From assembly GCA_041641375.1 (NCBI GenBank), contig JBEPYM010000004.1:16349-80348 (forward strand): a stretch of DNA of 64,000 nucleotides, given 5' to 3'. The notes under the pieces were generated by a model. The model had not been told where the DNA came from, made no database searches, and worked only from the letters and a program-made list of their open reading frames with translations. Below are positions 50,309 through 58,992 of this stretch, piece by piece; position 1 is the stretch's first letter; each line of letters starts with the position of its first letter. The DNA is from Paenibacillus_AK sp041641375. Its GTDB lineage: Bacteria; Bacillota; Bacilli; Paenibacillales; YIM-B00363. Both the position numbers and the translations under genes were made by a program.

Positions 50309-51211
50309 TCATACTTGCTGCTGCGAACCGTGCGGTGCGGTGACGGCGATGTGTGCCTTACGCGACGTTCGGATGGAGCTGTAGACGTATAGGAGCAAGG
50401 CGCTCCAGATACAGGCGAAGCTGACGATATGCATGCCGGTGAATGGCTCTCGGAAGAGCAGTACGCCGATGAGAAGCTGTACGGTCGGGTTGACGTATTG
50501 GAACAAACCCAGGGTGGCTAACGGCAGCCCCTTCGCGGCGGCGGCAAACCAGAGCAGCGGCAGTGCGGTGATGATGCCGGCGAGCATAATCGGCCATAGC
50601 GAGACGTCGTGAAAAGCAAGTGCGCCTTGATCCCGGTATAGGAACAAGGCTATAGCGGCAAACGGCACAAGGATAAGCGTCTCCCAGGATAGTCCTGTTA
50701 AAGAGTCGACTGCGGCTTTCTTCTTCACGAATCCGTAGAGGGCGAACGTGATGGCGAGCAGCAAGGCGATCCAGGGCAGCTTGCCGAAGGATACAGTCAG
50801 AATAAGCACTCCAGTTGCTGCAATTCCAATTGCGGTCCATTGCAGCGAGGTCGGTTTTTCCTTTAGAAACACAACGCCGAGCACGACGTTCATAAGCGGA
50901 TTAATATAATAACCCAGACTCGCTTCCACCATCTGGTCGGCATTTACCGCCGCAATATAGAGAAGCCAGTTGGCACCGATCAAGAGAGCGGAGACGAGAG
51001 CGACCGTGAAGGTGCGAGTAGAGGCGAACAGCCCGCCCATATCCGGCAGTCTTCGCGCCCACAGCAGCAAGCCGGCTACAAAGAGAAACGACCAAACAAT
51101 GCGGTGCGACAGAATCGCACCTGGGGGGAGGTGTTGAAACCATTTCCAGAAAAAGGGGAGCAGTCCCCAGGATACATACGCGAGTAAGGCATAATAGGAT
51201 GCTCGATTCAT
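50309..51211 (-). CDS. rarD: RarD-type EamA transporter
   Basis: The 300-residue protein has ten membrane helices in two EamA repeats. It begins YYALLAYVSWGLLPFFWKWFQHLPPGAILSHRIVWSF, the RarD signature, with ADQMVEASLGYYINPLMNVVLGVVFLKEKP and the late GLFQYVNPTVQLLIGVLLFREPF. RarD relates to chloramphenicol sensitivity in Pseudomonas; the substrate is unknown. The ATG at 51211 has AAGGTGA five bases upstream, better than the GTG at 51220. Confidence 0.93.
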   Translation of the reverse strand: MNRASYYALLAYVSWGLLPFFWKWFQHLPPGAILSHRIVWSFLFVAGLLLWARRLPDMGGLFASTRTFTVALVSALLIGANWLLYIAAVNADQMVEASLGYYINPLMNVVLGVVFLKEKPTSLQWTAIGIAATGVLILTVSFGKLPWIALLLAITFALYGFVKKKAAVDSLTGLSWETLILVPFAAIALFLYRDQGALAFHDVSLWPIMLAGIITALPLLWFAAAAKGLPLATLGLFQYVNPTVQLLIGVLLFREPFTGMHIVSFACIWSALLLYVYSSIRTSRKAHIAVTAPHGSQQQV

Positions 51212-51241
51212 AACATTCACCTTGGTTTCCTCTCTAACCTT

Positions 51242-52165
51242 CTATTCGTTCATCAAGGCTCTCCACAAGTAGAAGGTGGCGTAAGCCTCCCAGCCCGCCC
51301 AACCCATTGACCACTGGGTAATTTCGTCGATCGACGGTTTGCGATCCATGCCCATCACATGCTTGATGGCGTTATGCAGGCCGACATCGGCGATCGGGAA
51401 AGCGTTCGGCAGCCGCAAGCATCTCATCATGACGTAATGCGCGGACCACGCCCCGATACCCCGGATGGCGGTAAGCCGATTCACAATGGTTTGGTGGTTG
51501 GGTGGATTCAAGAGTTCGTCTTTACTCAAGTCTCCGGAGGCGATCAGACGGGCGACGCCGATCGTATATTCCGCTTTGCGAACAGTAAATTTCAACGCAA
51601 GCAGTTCTTCCTCGGAGGCAGCAGCAACCCGTTCGGCTGTCGGGTATAGCCAATAGCTTCCGTTGCCGTCTGCAGAAGCGAGCCGAACCCCGAATGCTTC
51701 GACAAATCGTTTCTTCAATAAATAGGCAACATGCAGGCTGACCTGCTGCCCCATAATCGCCCAGCTCATCGCTTCGAACAGGTCCGGTGCCCCGACAATT
51801 CGAAGCCCCCGATATGCAGGGACGACATGACGAAGGATGGGGTCCGCTTCTGCCAGTCGATAGAACGGCTCTAGATCTCGGCTCAGGTCGAACCATTCTG
51901 ATACATAACCGACGGCAGCTGCTCGATCCTCCGGTTCGGCTCCGTTCGGGAAATGAATGTGCAGCTCGCAGTCGTTCTCCATCCGTACTTCAATGAGCAG
52001 TGCGCGTCCTTGCCCGACGGGGATCGCTTTGCGAATGTGACCGCTTGCCGGGTCAACCTGATGCAGCAGCTCGTTCGCGTTGCGCCGCAGGTAGGCAGTC
52101 AGCTCCGTCATGCTGACATCCTTGCAGGGAATGGTTATATATTCGCTATGATCCGACCGGTCCAT
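51242..52165 (-). CDS. alkA: DNA-3-methyladenine glycosylase II (AlkA family)
   Basis: The 307-residue protein has an N-terminal AlkA beta domain and a HhH-GPD domain: AMSWAIMGQQVSLHVAYLLKKRF, the helix-hairpin-helix LTAIRGIGAWSAHYVMMRCLRLP and the catalytic Asp in FPIADVGLHNAIK. It excises alkylated purines such as 3-methyladenine. A GAGGAAGGGG site precedes the start by 11 bases. It lies 30 bases downstream of... the rarD gene's start side on the same strand, so transcription may continue from alkA into rarD. It is divergent from the germination operon. Confidence 0.93.
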   Translation of the reverse strand: MDRSDHSEYITIPCKDVSMTELTAYLRRNANELLHQVDPASGHIRKAIPVGQGRALLIEVRMENDCELHIHFPNGAEPEDRAAAVGYVSEWFDLSRDLEPFYRLAEADPILRHVVPAYRGLRIVGAPDLFEAMSWAIMGQQVSLHVAYLLKKRFVEAFGVRLASADGNGSYWLYPTAERVAAASEEELLALKFTVRKAEYTIGVARLIASGDLSKDELLNPPNHQTIVNRLTAIRGIGAWSAHYVMMRCLRLPNAFPIADVGLHNAIKHVMGMDRKPSIDEITQWSMGWAGWEAYATFYLWRALMNE

Positions 52166-52251
52166 GGGAGTCTAGTCCCCTTCCTCGTGATTCGCATTCC
52201 TGCCATTGTACACGATGCCCTTCCGGAGTTGCAATCACGATCTGTTAACTG

Positions 52252-52281
52252 GTATCAATTGACTCTACAATTCGCATACTT
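52252..52281 (+). promoter_or_regulatory. SigG-like promoter of the germinant receptor operon
   Basis: GTATC (52252-52256) and CATACTT (52275-52281) are 18 bases apart and resemble the forespore SigG elements GHATR and CATNHTA with one mismatch each. It ends 31 bases before the GTG start. A TTGACT at 52259 has no good -10 partner. Confidence 0.5.
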
Positions 52282-52311
52282 TACTTAACTAGAAATTTGG
52301 GGGATCTTGCT

Positions 52312-53814
52312 GTGACACAAGCCGAAGCTCAACCACTGAACAGCCGATTGCGTGATCTTAAAAATCTCCTTCACAACAGTAAAGATATTATTGTTAGAGA
52401 TTTCGAAATATCCTCGCCCTCCCTTCGAGGTTCAATCGTTTACATGGAAGGGATCGTCGATTCGAAGGTGATTCAGAGTCATATCCTCGAACCCTTGATG
52501 CGAGCACAGGTCACCGAAATTCCGGATGAACTTCAGTTTGCCGATAAGCTTATGGCTTCCGTTCTGGAAGTGAAGGAATTGCAACTCGTAAACACAGACA
52601 AGGAAGCCGTTCAGAAGCTGTTGGGTGGCTGGACCGTCATCCTTTTTGATACTATGCATGTGATGATTGCCGCAAATACGACTCAATGGAACGAACGCGC
52701 CATATCCACACCTAAAGGTCAACGAAGTGTTAAAGGTCCTGATGTTGGTTTTACGGAAGATAGCAGCAAAAATATTAGTTTGATTCGAAAAATAATCAAG
52801 CATCCCGAGCTCACGGTCGATGATCATATATTGGGGACATATACAAATACAACGGTAAAGCTTGTCTATATCCAATCACTAGTTGATCAACGGACGTTGG
52901 ATCATATCAAAAACAAATTAAAGGAAGTCACAAACCCATCGATCTTGTCGTCGCAGTATATTGAAGAATGGTTAACCAGGGAATCCAAGAGCATATTTCC
53001 CCTCATTAAAAATACAGACCGTCCCGATGTTGCCGCTTCTGAACTCATAGAAGGCAGGGTGTGCATGATCGTGGACGGTTCTGCCTATGTACTGGTGGCT
53101 CCAGCGATATTCACGGAATTTTTTCAATCCGCTGACGACTATTATTTAACGAGTCGGACTGTCTCTGTGCTGCGTCCGCTTCGTTTTATTCTCTTCGTCG
53201 TCTCTCTTCTTGTTCCGGGTATTTATGTTGCCTTCACGACGATGCATCCTGATCTGCTGCCGATGGAGCTGCTTCTTGGTTTGGCGGCGCAGCGTTCGGT
53301 CGTGCCCATGCCAACCCTGTTTGAAGTTATCCTTACCTTCATTCTCATCGAAGCGATTGTGGAGGCATCGAACCGACTGCCTCAAAAGAACGTGCTGACC
53401 ATATCGATTTTCGGTGCGATTGTCATCGGGCAATCGGCGGTTGAAGCCCAATTTCTTCAACCGATTACTGTCGTCGTACTTAGCCTGTCTTATATTTTGA
53501 CAAGTCTCGTACCTGCTGCCGAAATGACCTATTCGATCCGGATTCTCAAAATCTTTTTTATCACGATCGGAAATATTCTCGGTTTGTATGGCATTGCAAT
53601 CCTGAGCCTGCTCATTCTGGTTCATCTGTGCCATTTGCGTTCGTTCGGAGTACCTTATTTGTCCCCGCTTGCACCGTTTCGGCTGAAGGAACAGAAAGAT
53701 GTCTTCATCCGTGACTCGTTCCCAGAGTTGACCCAACATCGGTCTTCCTTCCACCAGGAGGAACCTATGGAGTCAAGCCCGGATTCAAGTCAGGAAGAGG
53801 TGAAGAGGCGGTGA
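52312..53814 (+). CDS. GerA-family spore germination receptor subunit A
   Basis: The 500-residue protein has a soluble N-terminal domain (about residues 1-275), which starts LKNLLHNSKDIIVRDFEI, and a membrane domain of about five helices. Family marks are SLVDQRTLDHIKNKL, IVDGSAYVLVAPAIFTEFFQSADDYYLTSRTVSVLRPLRFI and ELLLGLAAQRSVVPMPTLFEVILTFILIEAIVEASNRLP. The usual PNYNMS-like stretch reads PAAEMTYSIRIL, so this is a divergent member. The GTG at 52312 follows GGGGGATC. It overlaps the GerC gene (GTGA), in the order A-C-B as in gerK. It acts in the spore inner membrane to trigger germination in response to nutrients. Confidence 0.9.
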   Translation: MTQAEAQPLNSRLRDLKNLLHNSKDIIVRDFEISSPSLRGSIVYMEGIVDSKVIQSHILEPLMRAQVTEIPDELQFADKLMASVLEVKELQLVNTDKEAVQKLLGGWTVILFDTMHVMIAANTTQWNERAISTPKGQRSVKGPDVGFTEDSSKNISLIRKIIKHPELTVDDHILGTYTNTTVKLVYIQSLVDQRTLDHIKNKLKEVTNPSILSSQYIEEWLTRESKSIFPLIKNTDRPDVAASELIEGRVCMIVDGSAYVLVAPAIFTEFFQSADDYYLTSRTVSVLRPLRFILFVVSLLVPGIYVAFTTMHPDLLPMELLLGLAAQRSVVPMPTLFEVILTFILIEAIVEASNRLPQKNVLTISIFGAIVIGQSAVEAQFLQPITVVVLSLSYILTSLVPAAEMTYSIRILKIFFITIGNILGLYGIAILSLLILVHLCHLRSFGVPYLSPLAPFRLKEQKDVFIRDSFPELTQHRSSFHQEEPMESSPDSSQEEVKRR

Positions 53815-55010
53815 AGTACTTCTCATACTTACGACTATGGATCGTGCTGGCCATCCTCATTTCCTTGTTGATTTCTATTCAGATTCCCAAGAGCCGAATG
53901 AACGAGCTTGCTTTCGTGTCCGGAATCGGTATTGACAAGAAGGATGCGAAATATGAAGTCAGTGTGCAAATCTATAACCCTGCTGTCTTTGGAAAGCAAG
54001 GAGGCGATCAAATCGGTGGATATACGTTTAAAGCTTCCGGACATACGATTCCCGAAGCGTTTCAGAACATCTCGCGCGGCTTTTCCCACACCTTCTACAT
54101 CCAAACCACAAAAGTCGTTGTCCTTAGCAATGAGTTGGTAAGCGGGGAGGGAGTTTCGAATACGCTGGATCATCTCGTTCGATCGCTCAGAGTCCGGTCG
54201 AACAAGTTGTTTCTGATTAGCAGGGATCAGCCTCCTGATGTTGTGTTAAGCATGTTCCAGCCGATGGAGAAGCTTTCTAGTGTCTCGATGAGCAAAATGA
54301 TGTCTGAGGTAAAAAGGCTGCAGTGGGGGACATTGGCTGAAACGAATGCTGAAAAGCTCATGAGTATCCTGACGATGGGTAGAAGCGATATTGTGATCCC
54401 TTATATGGAGATGCGAGGCGATGTAGAGGAAGGATTATCCAAGAAGAATATCGAGAAATTTCTGATCGAATCGAGAGTGCCTGTACAGGGACTGGCAGTA
54501 TTCCATAGAGACAAACTCGCCACCTGGCTGACCTTCAATGAAAGCACGATGCTGGCGATATTAAAAAATCAGACCAGATCCATCTACATGACCTCGGCTT
54601 GTCCGCGATCGGGACATTTCAGCATTCGGACATCGGATACCCATGCGCAAGTGATTCCAAATACGGATCCCCCCAGTATTGCGATACATGTCCGGATTGA
54701 TGCCAATCTCGTGGCGGACGATTGTGCGCATCAGGACAAGAAGGAGCAGGTATCACTTGATGAGCTTGGAAGCAGCCTGGAAGAAACGATAGAGAAGGAT
54801 ATCCGGGCGCTGTTCGCCAAAAGTAAAGCGTACCAGACAGATTTTATCGGTTTGCGGGAGCTCATGTATCGCAAGCATCCGGGTGCATGGAAGCAAAATC
54901 CAGACGAATGGATGGAAAAGCTGCTTGACACACCTGTGTCTGTCCATGTGAAAGTGGAGATTGTGACCACAGGCGCAAATAAAATTTCAAGGAATGGAGG
55001 GTTACGGTGA
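53811..55010 (+). CDS. Ger(x)C-family germination receptor subunit, lipobox cysteine missing
   Basis: The 399-residue protein is the C subunit: after an N-terminal membrane helix comes the domain MNELAFVSGIGIDKKDAKYEVSVQIYNPA, then SHTFYIQTTKVVVLSNELV, RSDIVIPYMEM and a C-terminal helical domain (LEETIEKDIRALFAKSKAYQTDFIGLRELMYRKHPGAWKQ). GerC proteins are normally lipoproteins with a GC(W/Y)xxRE junction; here the same place reads LLISIQIPKSRMNEL with no Cys, so it may stay anchored by its helix. It overlaps its neighbours by four bases on each side. The start is GTG at 53811. Confidence 0.9.
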   Translation: MKYFSYLRLWIVLAILISLLISIQIPKSRMNELAFVSGIGIDKKDAKYEVSVQIYNPAVFGKQGGDQIGGYTFKASGHTIPEAFQNISRGFSHTFYIQTTKVVVLSNELVSGEGVSNTLDHLVRSLRVRSNKLFLISRDQPPDVVLSMFQPMEKLSSVSMSKMMSEVKRLQWGTLAETNAEKLMSILTMGRSDIVIPYMEMRGDVEEGLSKKNIEKFLIESRVPVQGLAVFHRDKLATWLTFNESTMLAILKNQTRSIYMTSACPRSGHFSIRTSDTHAQVIPNTDPPSIAIHVRIDANLVADDCAHQDKKEQVSLDELGSSLEETIEKDIRALFAKSKAYQTDFIGLRELMYRKHPGAWKQNPDEWMEKLLDTPVSVHVKVEIVTTGANKISRNGGLR

Positions 55011-56107
55011 ATACGTACAAGATATCCGTCTTTCAGCTGTGTTCGTTAATGCTGCTTTTCCTGCTTGGGAGTACGCTGTTGTTTGGTGTAAATCTGGAAG
55101 CTGGGGAAGACAGCGCGATTCCGCTCGTTGTTGGCATGCTTGTGGGGATAACGCTGTTCTACGGTTACCTGTACGTGTACGCCAAGAGCTCTTGGCCTCC
55201 GTTCGTCACGCTGCTGAGAGCATCCTTCGGCAAATACGGCGCAATGCTGATCGGGACCGTGTATGCGTTCTATTTTCTATATATTGCCGGCCGGGTGCTG
55301 AAGGATTTTTCCTTCTCTCTAACTCAGTTTATGTATGAGGACAGCCCCACCTGGATCATCTCGCTGCCATTTCTTTTCGTCATTGCTTACAGCATCCTGT
55401 TGGGGCTCGAGGCGATATCCAGAAGCTCAGAAATTCTTGTGTTTCTGGTCGTCGGTTTATATGCTGTTTTATTGTTGCTCGGTTTTGTATCGGATAAGTT
55501 CGAAGCGCAATATGTATTTCCTTTGTTTCAATCGAATGCAAGGACGTTAGGAGGAGTTATTTTCCCGCAGGTCATCACATTTCCCTATGGAGAGCTTGTT
55601 GCCTTCATGGTGATTTTGCCCAGCCTTAAGCGCAGCAAAGGCATGTATAAGCACATGTGGATTCCGATTGCCATTGGCACACTGATGAGTGTGCTTGTTG
55701 TGGAGCTCATTATCGGGATTTTACATGTACCCTACGCAGCGGATTTTTATATTCCATTTATGAAAGCTCTGGAGTTAATTACATACATGAATTTCATTCA
55801 GCATCTCGAATTGTTTGCGACGCTTCTGCAGCTCTCCTGTGGATATGTGAAAATTTCTGTCTTTTTCTATGCAGCGTACGAAATTGTTCGTCAAATCACC
55901 TCGGTGAAAAACCGAATGGGTACAATAGCGGTGTTAACGGGGATCGTGTTTGGTTTTTCGATGTTACAAGCGAATACGTTAATGTCCCACTTGTGGATGG
56001 GGCTTAAGATTGTGCCCTATCTACACTTGCCGATGCAATACGGAATTCCGTTCCTTATTGGCTGTATTGTCTTGATAAAAGCAAGATACCGTCGGAGTGC
56101 TGCCTAG
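55007..56107 (+). CDS. GerB-family (amino acid permease-like) germination receptor subunit
   Basis: The 366-residue integral membrane protein has ten predicted helices in the APC-like fold of GerB subunits: KISVFQLCSLMLLFLLGSTLLFG, YGAMLIGTVYAFYFLYIAGRVLKDF, PQVITFPYGELVAFMVILP and FIQHLELFATLLQLSCGYVKISVFFYAAYEIV. The FPYGE and RVLKDFS motifs match family positions. The B subunit binds the germinant. The GTG at 55007 overlaps the GerC gene, with GGAGGG upstream. Its 3' end lies two bases from the convergent DUF2334 gene, with no terminator between. Confidence 0.92.
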   Translation: MNTYKISVFQLCSLMLLFLLGSTLLFGVNLEAGEDSAIPLVVGMLVGITLFYGYLYVYAKSSWPPFVTLLRASFGKYGAMLIGTVYAFYFLYIAGRVLKDFSFSLTQFMYEDSPTWIISLPFLFVIAYSILLGLEAISRSSEILVFLVVGLYAVLLLLGFVSDKFEAQYVFPLFQSNARTLGGVIFPQVITFPYGELVAFMVILPSLKRSKGMYKHMWIPIAIGTLMSVLVVELIIGILHVPYAADFYIPFMKALELITYMNFIQHLELFATLLQLSCGYVKISVFFYAAYEIVRQITSVKNRMGTIAVLTGIVFGFSMLQANTLMSHLWMGLKIVPYLHLPMQYGIPFLIGCIVLIKARYRRSAA

Positions 56108-56109
56108 TT

Positions 56110-58050
56110 TTATGGATAGGAATAAGCAAGATCGACGAACGGGTCGGTAAGTCCGATCAAGGCCAGGTCTGCTTTGCCGTTGCCGTCGAAATCGCGCACG
56201 ACGAGCCGTGCGTCGGGTTTTCCCCACGGTCCAAAGCTTCCTGTGCGATGAAATGCGGAGCCTTCCTGCTGCGCTTGGCGTACAAACACCTGTATCTTGT
56301 GGTGGGCTCGATCCCATATCAGTATGTCGTCGCGCCCGTCTCCATTGACATCACCGGTCAGCTGCTCGAAAGCACCGTCTACTGGAATATGCGCGTCGAA
56401 CCTGGATGCTTCCAGCCGGAGGGAGTCGCCCTCTCGCAGGGTAAGCTGGATAAAGGAGCCCGCACGCTTCAACGGAATGGACAGATTGCGGACACCGTCG
56501 CCGTCAATATCATTCACCATTAGGACAGGCGGCTCGCTGCGCGGCCAGCGGTAAGGCGTTACAGGCTTCAGTGCGGCTCCCGCTTGTTCAATCAGCACAG
56601 CTTCCAGCTGTGTGCCGTCTCTGGCAGGGCCGGCGAGCAGCCATTTGCCCGGAGCCAGCTGAACGGCATATAGGGCGGACCAGCCGAACGTTCGCACGGG
56701 GTGTGAGCGCAGGAGTGTAAAACTCGCGCCGTCCGAACGATACTGCTCGAGAGACCCGCCGGCTCGCATGACCCACAGATCATCGCGCCCGTCACCGTCG
56801 TCGTCCAGTAAGGCAAACCCATCGTGCTGCCCCAGCATCCCCTCGCTCCAGACGGCGCCCGAACCTTGCGATTCATTCCGGACGCCGCGCAGCTGGCCTG
56901 TCTGAACCAGGAATGCTCTGCGGTCCTCGTTCCACGAAACAACATCGGTCTGCCCGTCGCCGTTCACATCGCCGAATGCGAGCCTTGCCTGCTTGCCGAC
57001 GCGAAACGAATGTCCCGGCACGAAAGGGATAAGGTCATGCAGGGTGGCAAAGGTATAACCGCGCTCCTTGACGGCCGGAATCAGCTTCTGGAGCGTGGAG
57101 ACAGGCTTGTCGGGGTACCGATAGACAGGTACTCCGTCGCGCAGCATCGGCTTGCCGTCCGGACCCTGCACGGGCAGCAAATGCGCGAACTCAAGAAACG
57201 GATGATAGAAGAACGCCTCCACCTGGTTGGAGCTGCGTCCAAGCTGCTTCAGAATGAAGGCTTCGTCTTTCCCCGCAGGAATGTAAGAGAGTGGAGTCGG
57301 TACATACACAGCGCCGAGCGTTGAACTCCCGTTGCCGCGGTTGCGCCCCGTGCGGTACTGGACGTCTCCGGCGTCCGGGTTAACATCCATATCGGCCTGG
57401 AAATGCAGACCGAAATACGATCGGAAAACCTCGTTCTGAGTGGATGTCGATTCATAGTGCGGCGCTTCCCAGAATGCGGGCTTGATGCCGGCCTTCTTCA
57501 GCACAAGCAAGCCCGCTTCGACACGCTGCTTCGCGTAGGCGGCCGTGAGCGTCTCAGGGACGTCGCGCAGCTTGAACTCGTTGCCTTGACCGGACTGATG
57601 ATGGCCGTCCTTGCGCCGCGAGTCGCCGATCTGATGCGTGTAGCCATGCATGCCGGCAAGTGAACCGGCTTGCACCGCCTGCCTGAGCATCGCTGCGTAA
57701 GCGCGGATATAGGGATCGTCGGATTGGTCCAGTGAGCGGTCATATCTCGTGCCGTCGGCCCCGAAATCGATCCAGCGGGGAATGACAGCAAGCTGGAAGC
57801 GGACATCGCTCGCCTGCAGGTATTCAAGCACCGCGCGCAGCTTGCCGAGCTGGTCGACGCCTTCATATTGCCCGCCCGGGCCGATATCCTCAAGACGCAT
57901 CAGAATGAATTTCTTCTCCGACGGGCTGCTACCATTCGCTTGCAGCAGGGGGAGAGCCGCGAGCATAGCGGCGATCAGCAGCATGGTTGTTCGAAGTAGG
58001 TTGTGCATAGGGTAAGGGGTACGTCCTTCGGTGTTGGTTTTCCTCATCAT
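56110..58050 (-). CDS. Secreted DUF2334 polysaccharide deacetylase-like protein with FG-GAP/VCBS repeats
   Basis: The 646-residue protein has a signal peptide (hydrophobic to about residue 40, LLQANGSS), a DUF2334 NodB-like domain (about 45-350: FILMRLEDIGPGG, FQLAVIPRWIDFG, GMHGYTHQIGD, FWEAPHYEST, FFYHPFLEF) and four FG-GAP-like calcium-binding repeats (FGDVNGDGQTDVV, LLDDDGDGRDDLW, VNDIDGDGVRNL, TGDVNGDGRDDIL) plus a fifth near the end (VRDFDGNGKADLAL). The start at 58050 has AGGAG six bases upstream. It is probably a surface-exposed polysaccharide-acting protein with a beta-propeller-like binding half. Confidence 0.88.
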   Translation of the reverse strand: MMRKTNTEGRTPYPMHNLLRTTMLLIAAMLAALPLLQANGSSPSEKKFILMRLEDIGPGGQYEGVDQLGKLRAVLEYLQASDVRFQLAVIPRWIDFGADGTRYDRSLDQSDDPYIRAYAAMLRQAVQAGSLAGMHGYTHQIGDSRRKDGHHQSGQGNEFKLRDVPETLTAAYAKQRVEAGLLVLKKAGIKPAFWEAPHYESTSTQNEVFRSYFGLHFQADMDVNPDAGDVQYRTGRNRGNGSSTLGAVYVPTPLSYIPAGKDEAFILKQLGRSSNQVEAFFYHPFLEFAHLLPVQGPDGKPMLRDGVPVYRYPDKPVSTLQKLIPAVKERGYTFATLHDLIPFVPGHSFRVGKQARLAFGDVNGDGQTDVVSWNEDRRAFLVQTGQLRGVRNESQGSGAVWSEGMLGQHDGFALLDDDGDGRDDLWVMRAGGSLEQYRSDGASFTLLRSHPVRTFGWSALYAVQLAPGKWLLAGPARDGTQLEAVLIEQAGAALKPVTPYRWPRSEPPVLMVNDIDGDGVRNLSIPLKRAGSFIQLTLREGDSLRLEASRFDAHIPVDGAFEQLTGDVNGDGRDDILIWDRAHHKIQVFVRQAQQEGSAFHRTGSFGPWGKPDARLVVRDFDGNGKADLALIGLTDPFVDLAYSYP

Positions 58051-58190
58051 AATACGCTCCTGAGGCGTTGTCACGCACATTCCGGCAACTTCAACATTCT
58101 TAAGGGGCTGTGTGGGTGTTGGAAACATGATAGACTAGTCTTGCCGATAAGGTGCGGAAAAGCTAGACGTTCGTAGGGAGAGATTGCGTG

Positions 58191-58946
58191 ATGAAGCTGG
58201 TGTCGTGGAATGTGAATGGACTTCGGTCCTGTGTGAACAAAGGGTTTCTGGAGTACATGCGTGCGGCAGATGCGGATATGGTGTGCTTGCAGGAGACGAA
58301 GCTGCAGGAGGGTCAGCTCGTGCTGGAGCTGGATGAGTCCTATTTGCAATATTGGAACTACGCGGAGAAGAAAGGGTATTCCGGAACGGCGATCTTTACG
58401 AAGCATCGCCCCTTGTCGGTCCGCTACGGACTGGAGGAGGAGAGTGAGCCCGAAGGACGCGTGATCACACTGGAGTTCCCGGCCTTTTACCTGGTCAATG
58501 TGTATACGCCGAATGCGCGGAGAGACTTGTCGCGGCTTGCCTACCGGCTGGAGTGGGAAGATCGGTTCCGTGATTATGTGCGGGAGCTGGATCGCACGAA
58601 GCCGGTTGTCGTGTGCGGCGATTTGAACGTAGCGCATCAAGAGATCGATCTGAAGAATGCGAAATCGAATCAGGGCAATTCGGGGTTCACTGCGGAGGAG
58701 CGGGAGAAGCTGACGGTCCTGCTGGCGGATGGGTTTATCGATACGTTCCGGCTACTGCATCCGGATCGCACCGATGCGTACACGTGGTGGTCGTTTATGC
58801 CCAAGGTTCGCGAGCGGAATATCGGATGGCGCATCGATTATTTTCTCGTATCGGAGCGTCTGCGAACGGGGGTCGCGGAAGCAGGGATAGACGCGCATGT
58901 AAGGGGCAGCGATCACTGCCCGGTGACGGTAACGCTTCACGTATAA
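58191..58946 (+). CDS. exoA: Exodeoxyribonuclease III (AP endonuclease ExoA)
   Basis: The 251-residue protein is a complete exonuclease III/ExoA: LVSWNVNGLRSC, VCLQETKL (catalytic Glu), GYSGTAIFTK, NVYTPNA, VCGDLNVAHQEIDL (Asp and Asn), NQGNSGFTAEER and GSDHCPVTV (Asp-His). It cleaves DNA at abasic sites and removes 3' blocks in base-excision repair. The ATG at 58191 follows AGGGAGAG by eight bases. Confidence 0.95.
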   Translation: MKLVSWNVNGLRSCVNKGFLEYMRAADADMVCLQETKLQEGQLVLELDESYLQYWNYAEKKGYSGTAIFTKHRPLSVRYGLEEESEPEGRVITLEFPAFYLVNVYTPNARRDLSRLAYRLEWEDRFRDYVRELDRTKPVVVCGDLNVAHQEIDLKNAKSNQGNSGFTAEEREKLTVLLADGFIDTFRLLHPDRTDAYTWWSFMPKVRERNIGWRIDYFLVSERLRTGVAEAGIDAHVRGSDHCPVTVTLHV

Positions 58947-58952
58947 GAAAGG

Positions 58953-58975
58953 GGGCGGTCCGCTGCGGACCGTCC
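58953..58975. terminator. Hairpin between convergent exoA and chemoreceptor genes
   Basis: GGCGGTCCGC pairs with GCGGACCGTC over about ten pairs with a one-base loop. It is followed by no clear T tract on the plus strand; on the minus strand TTTCTTA follows a C run. It probably terminates transcription of one or both genes. Confidence 0.55.
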
Positions 58976-58992
58976 CTGCTTCGCTTATTCCC

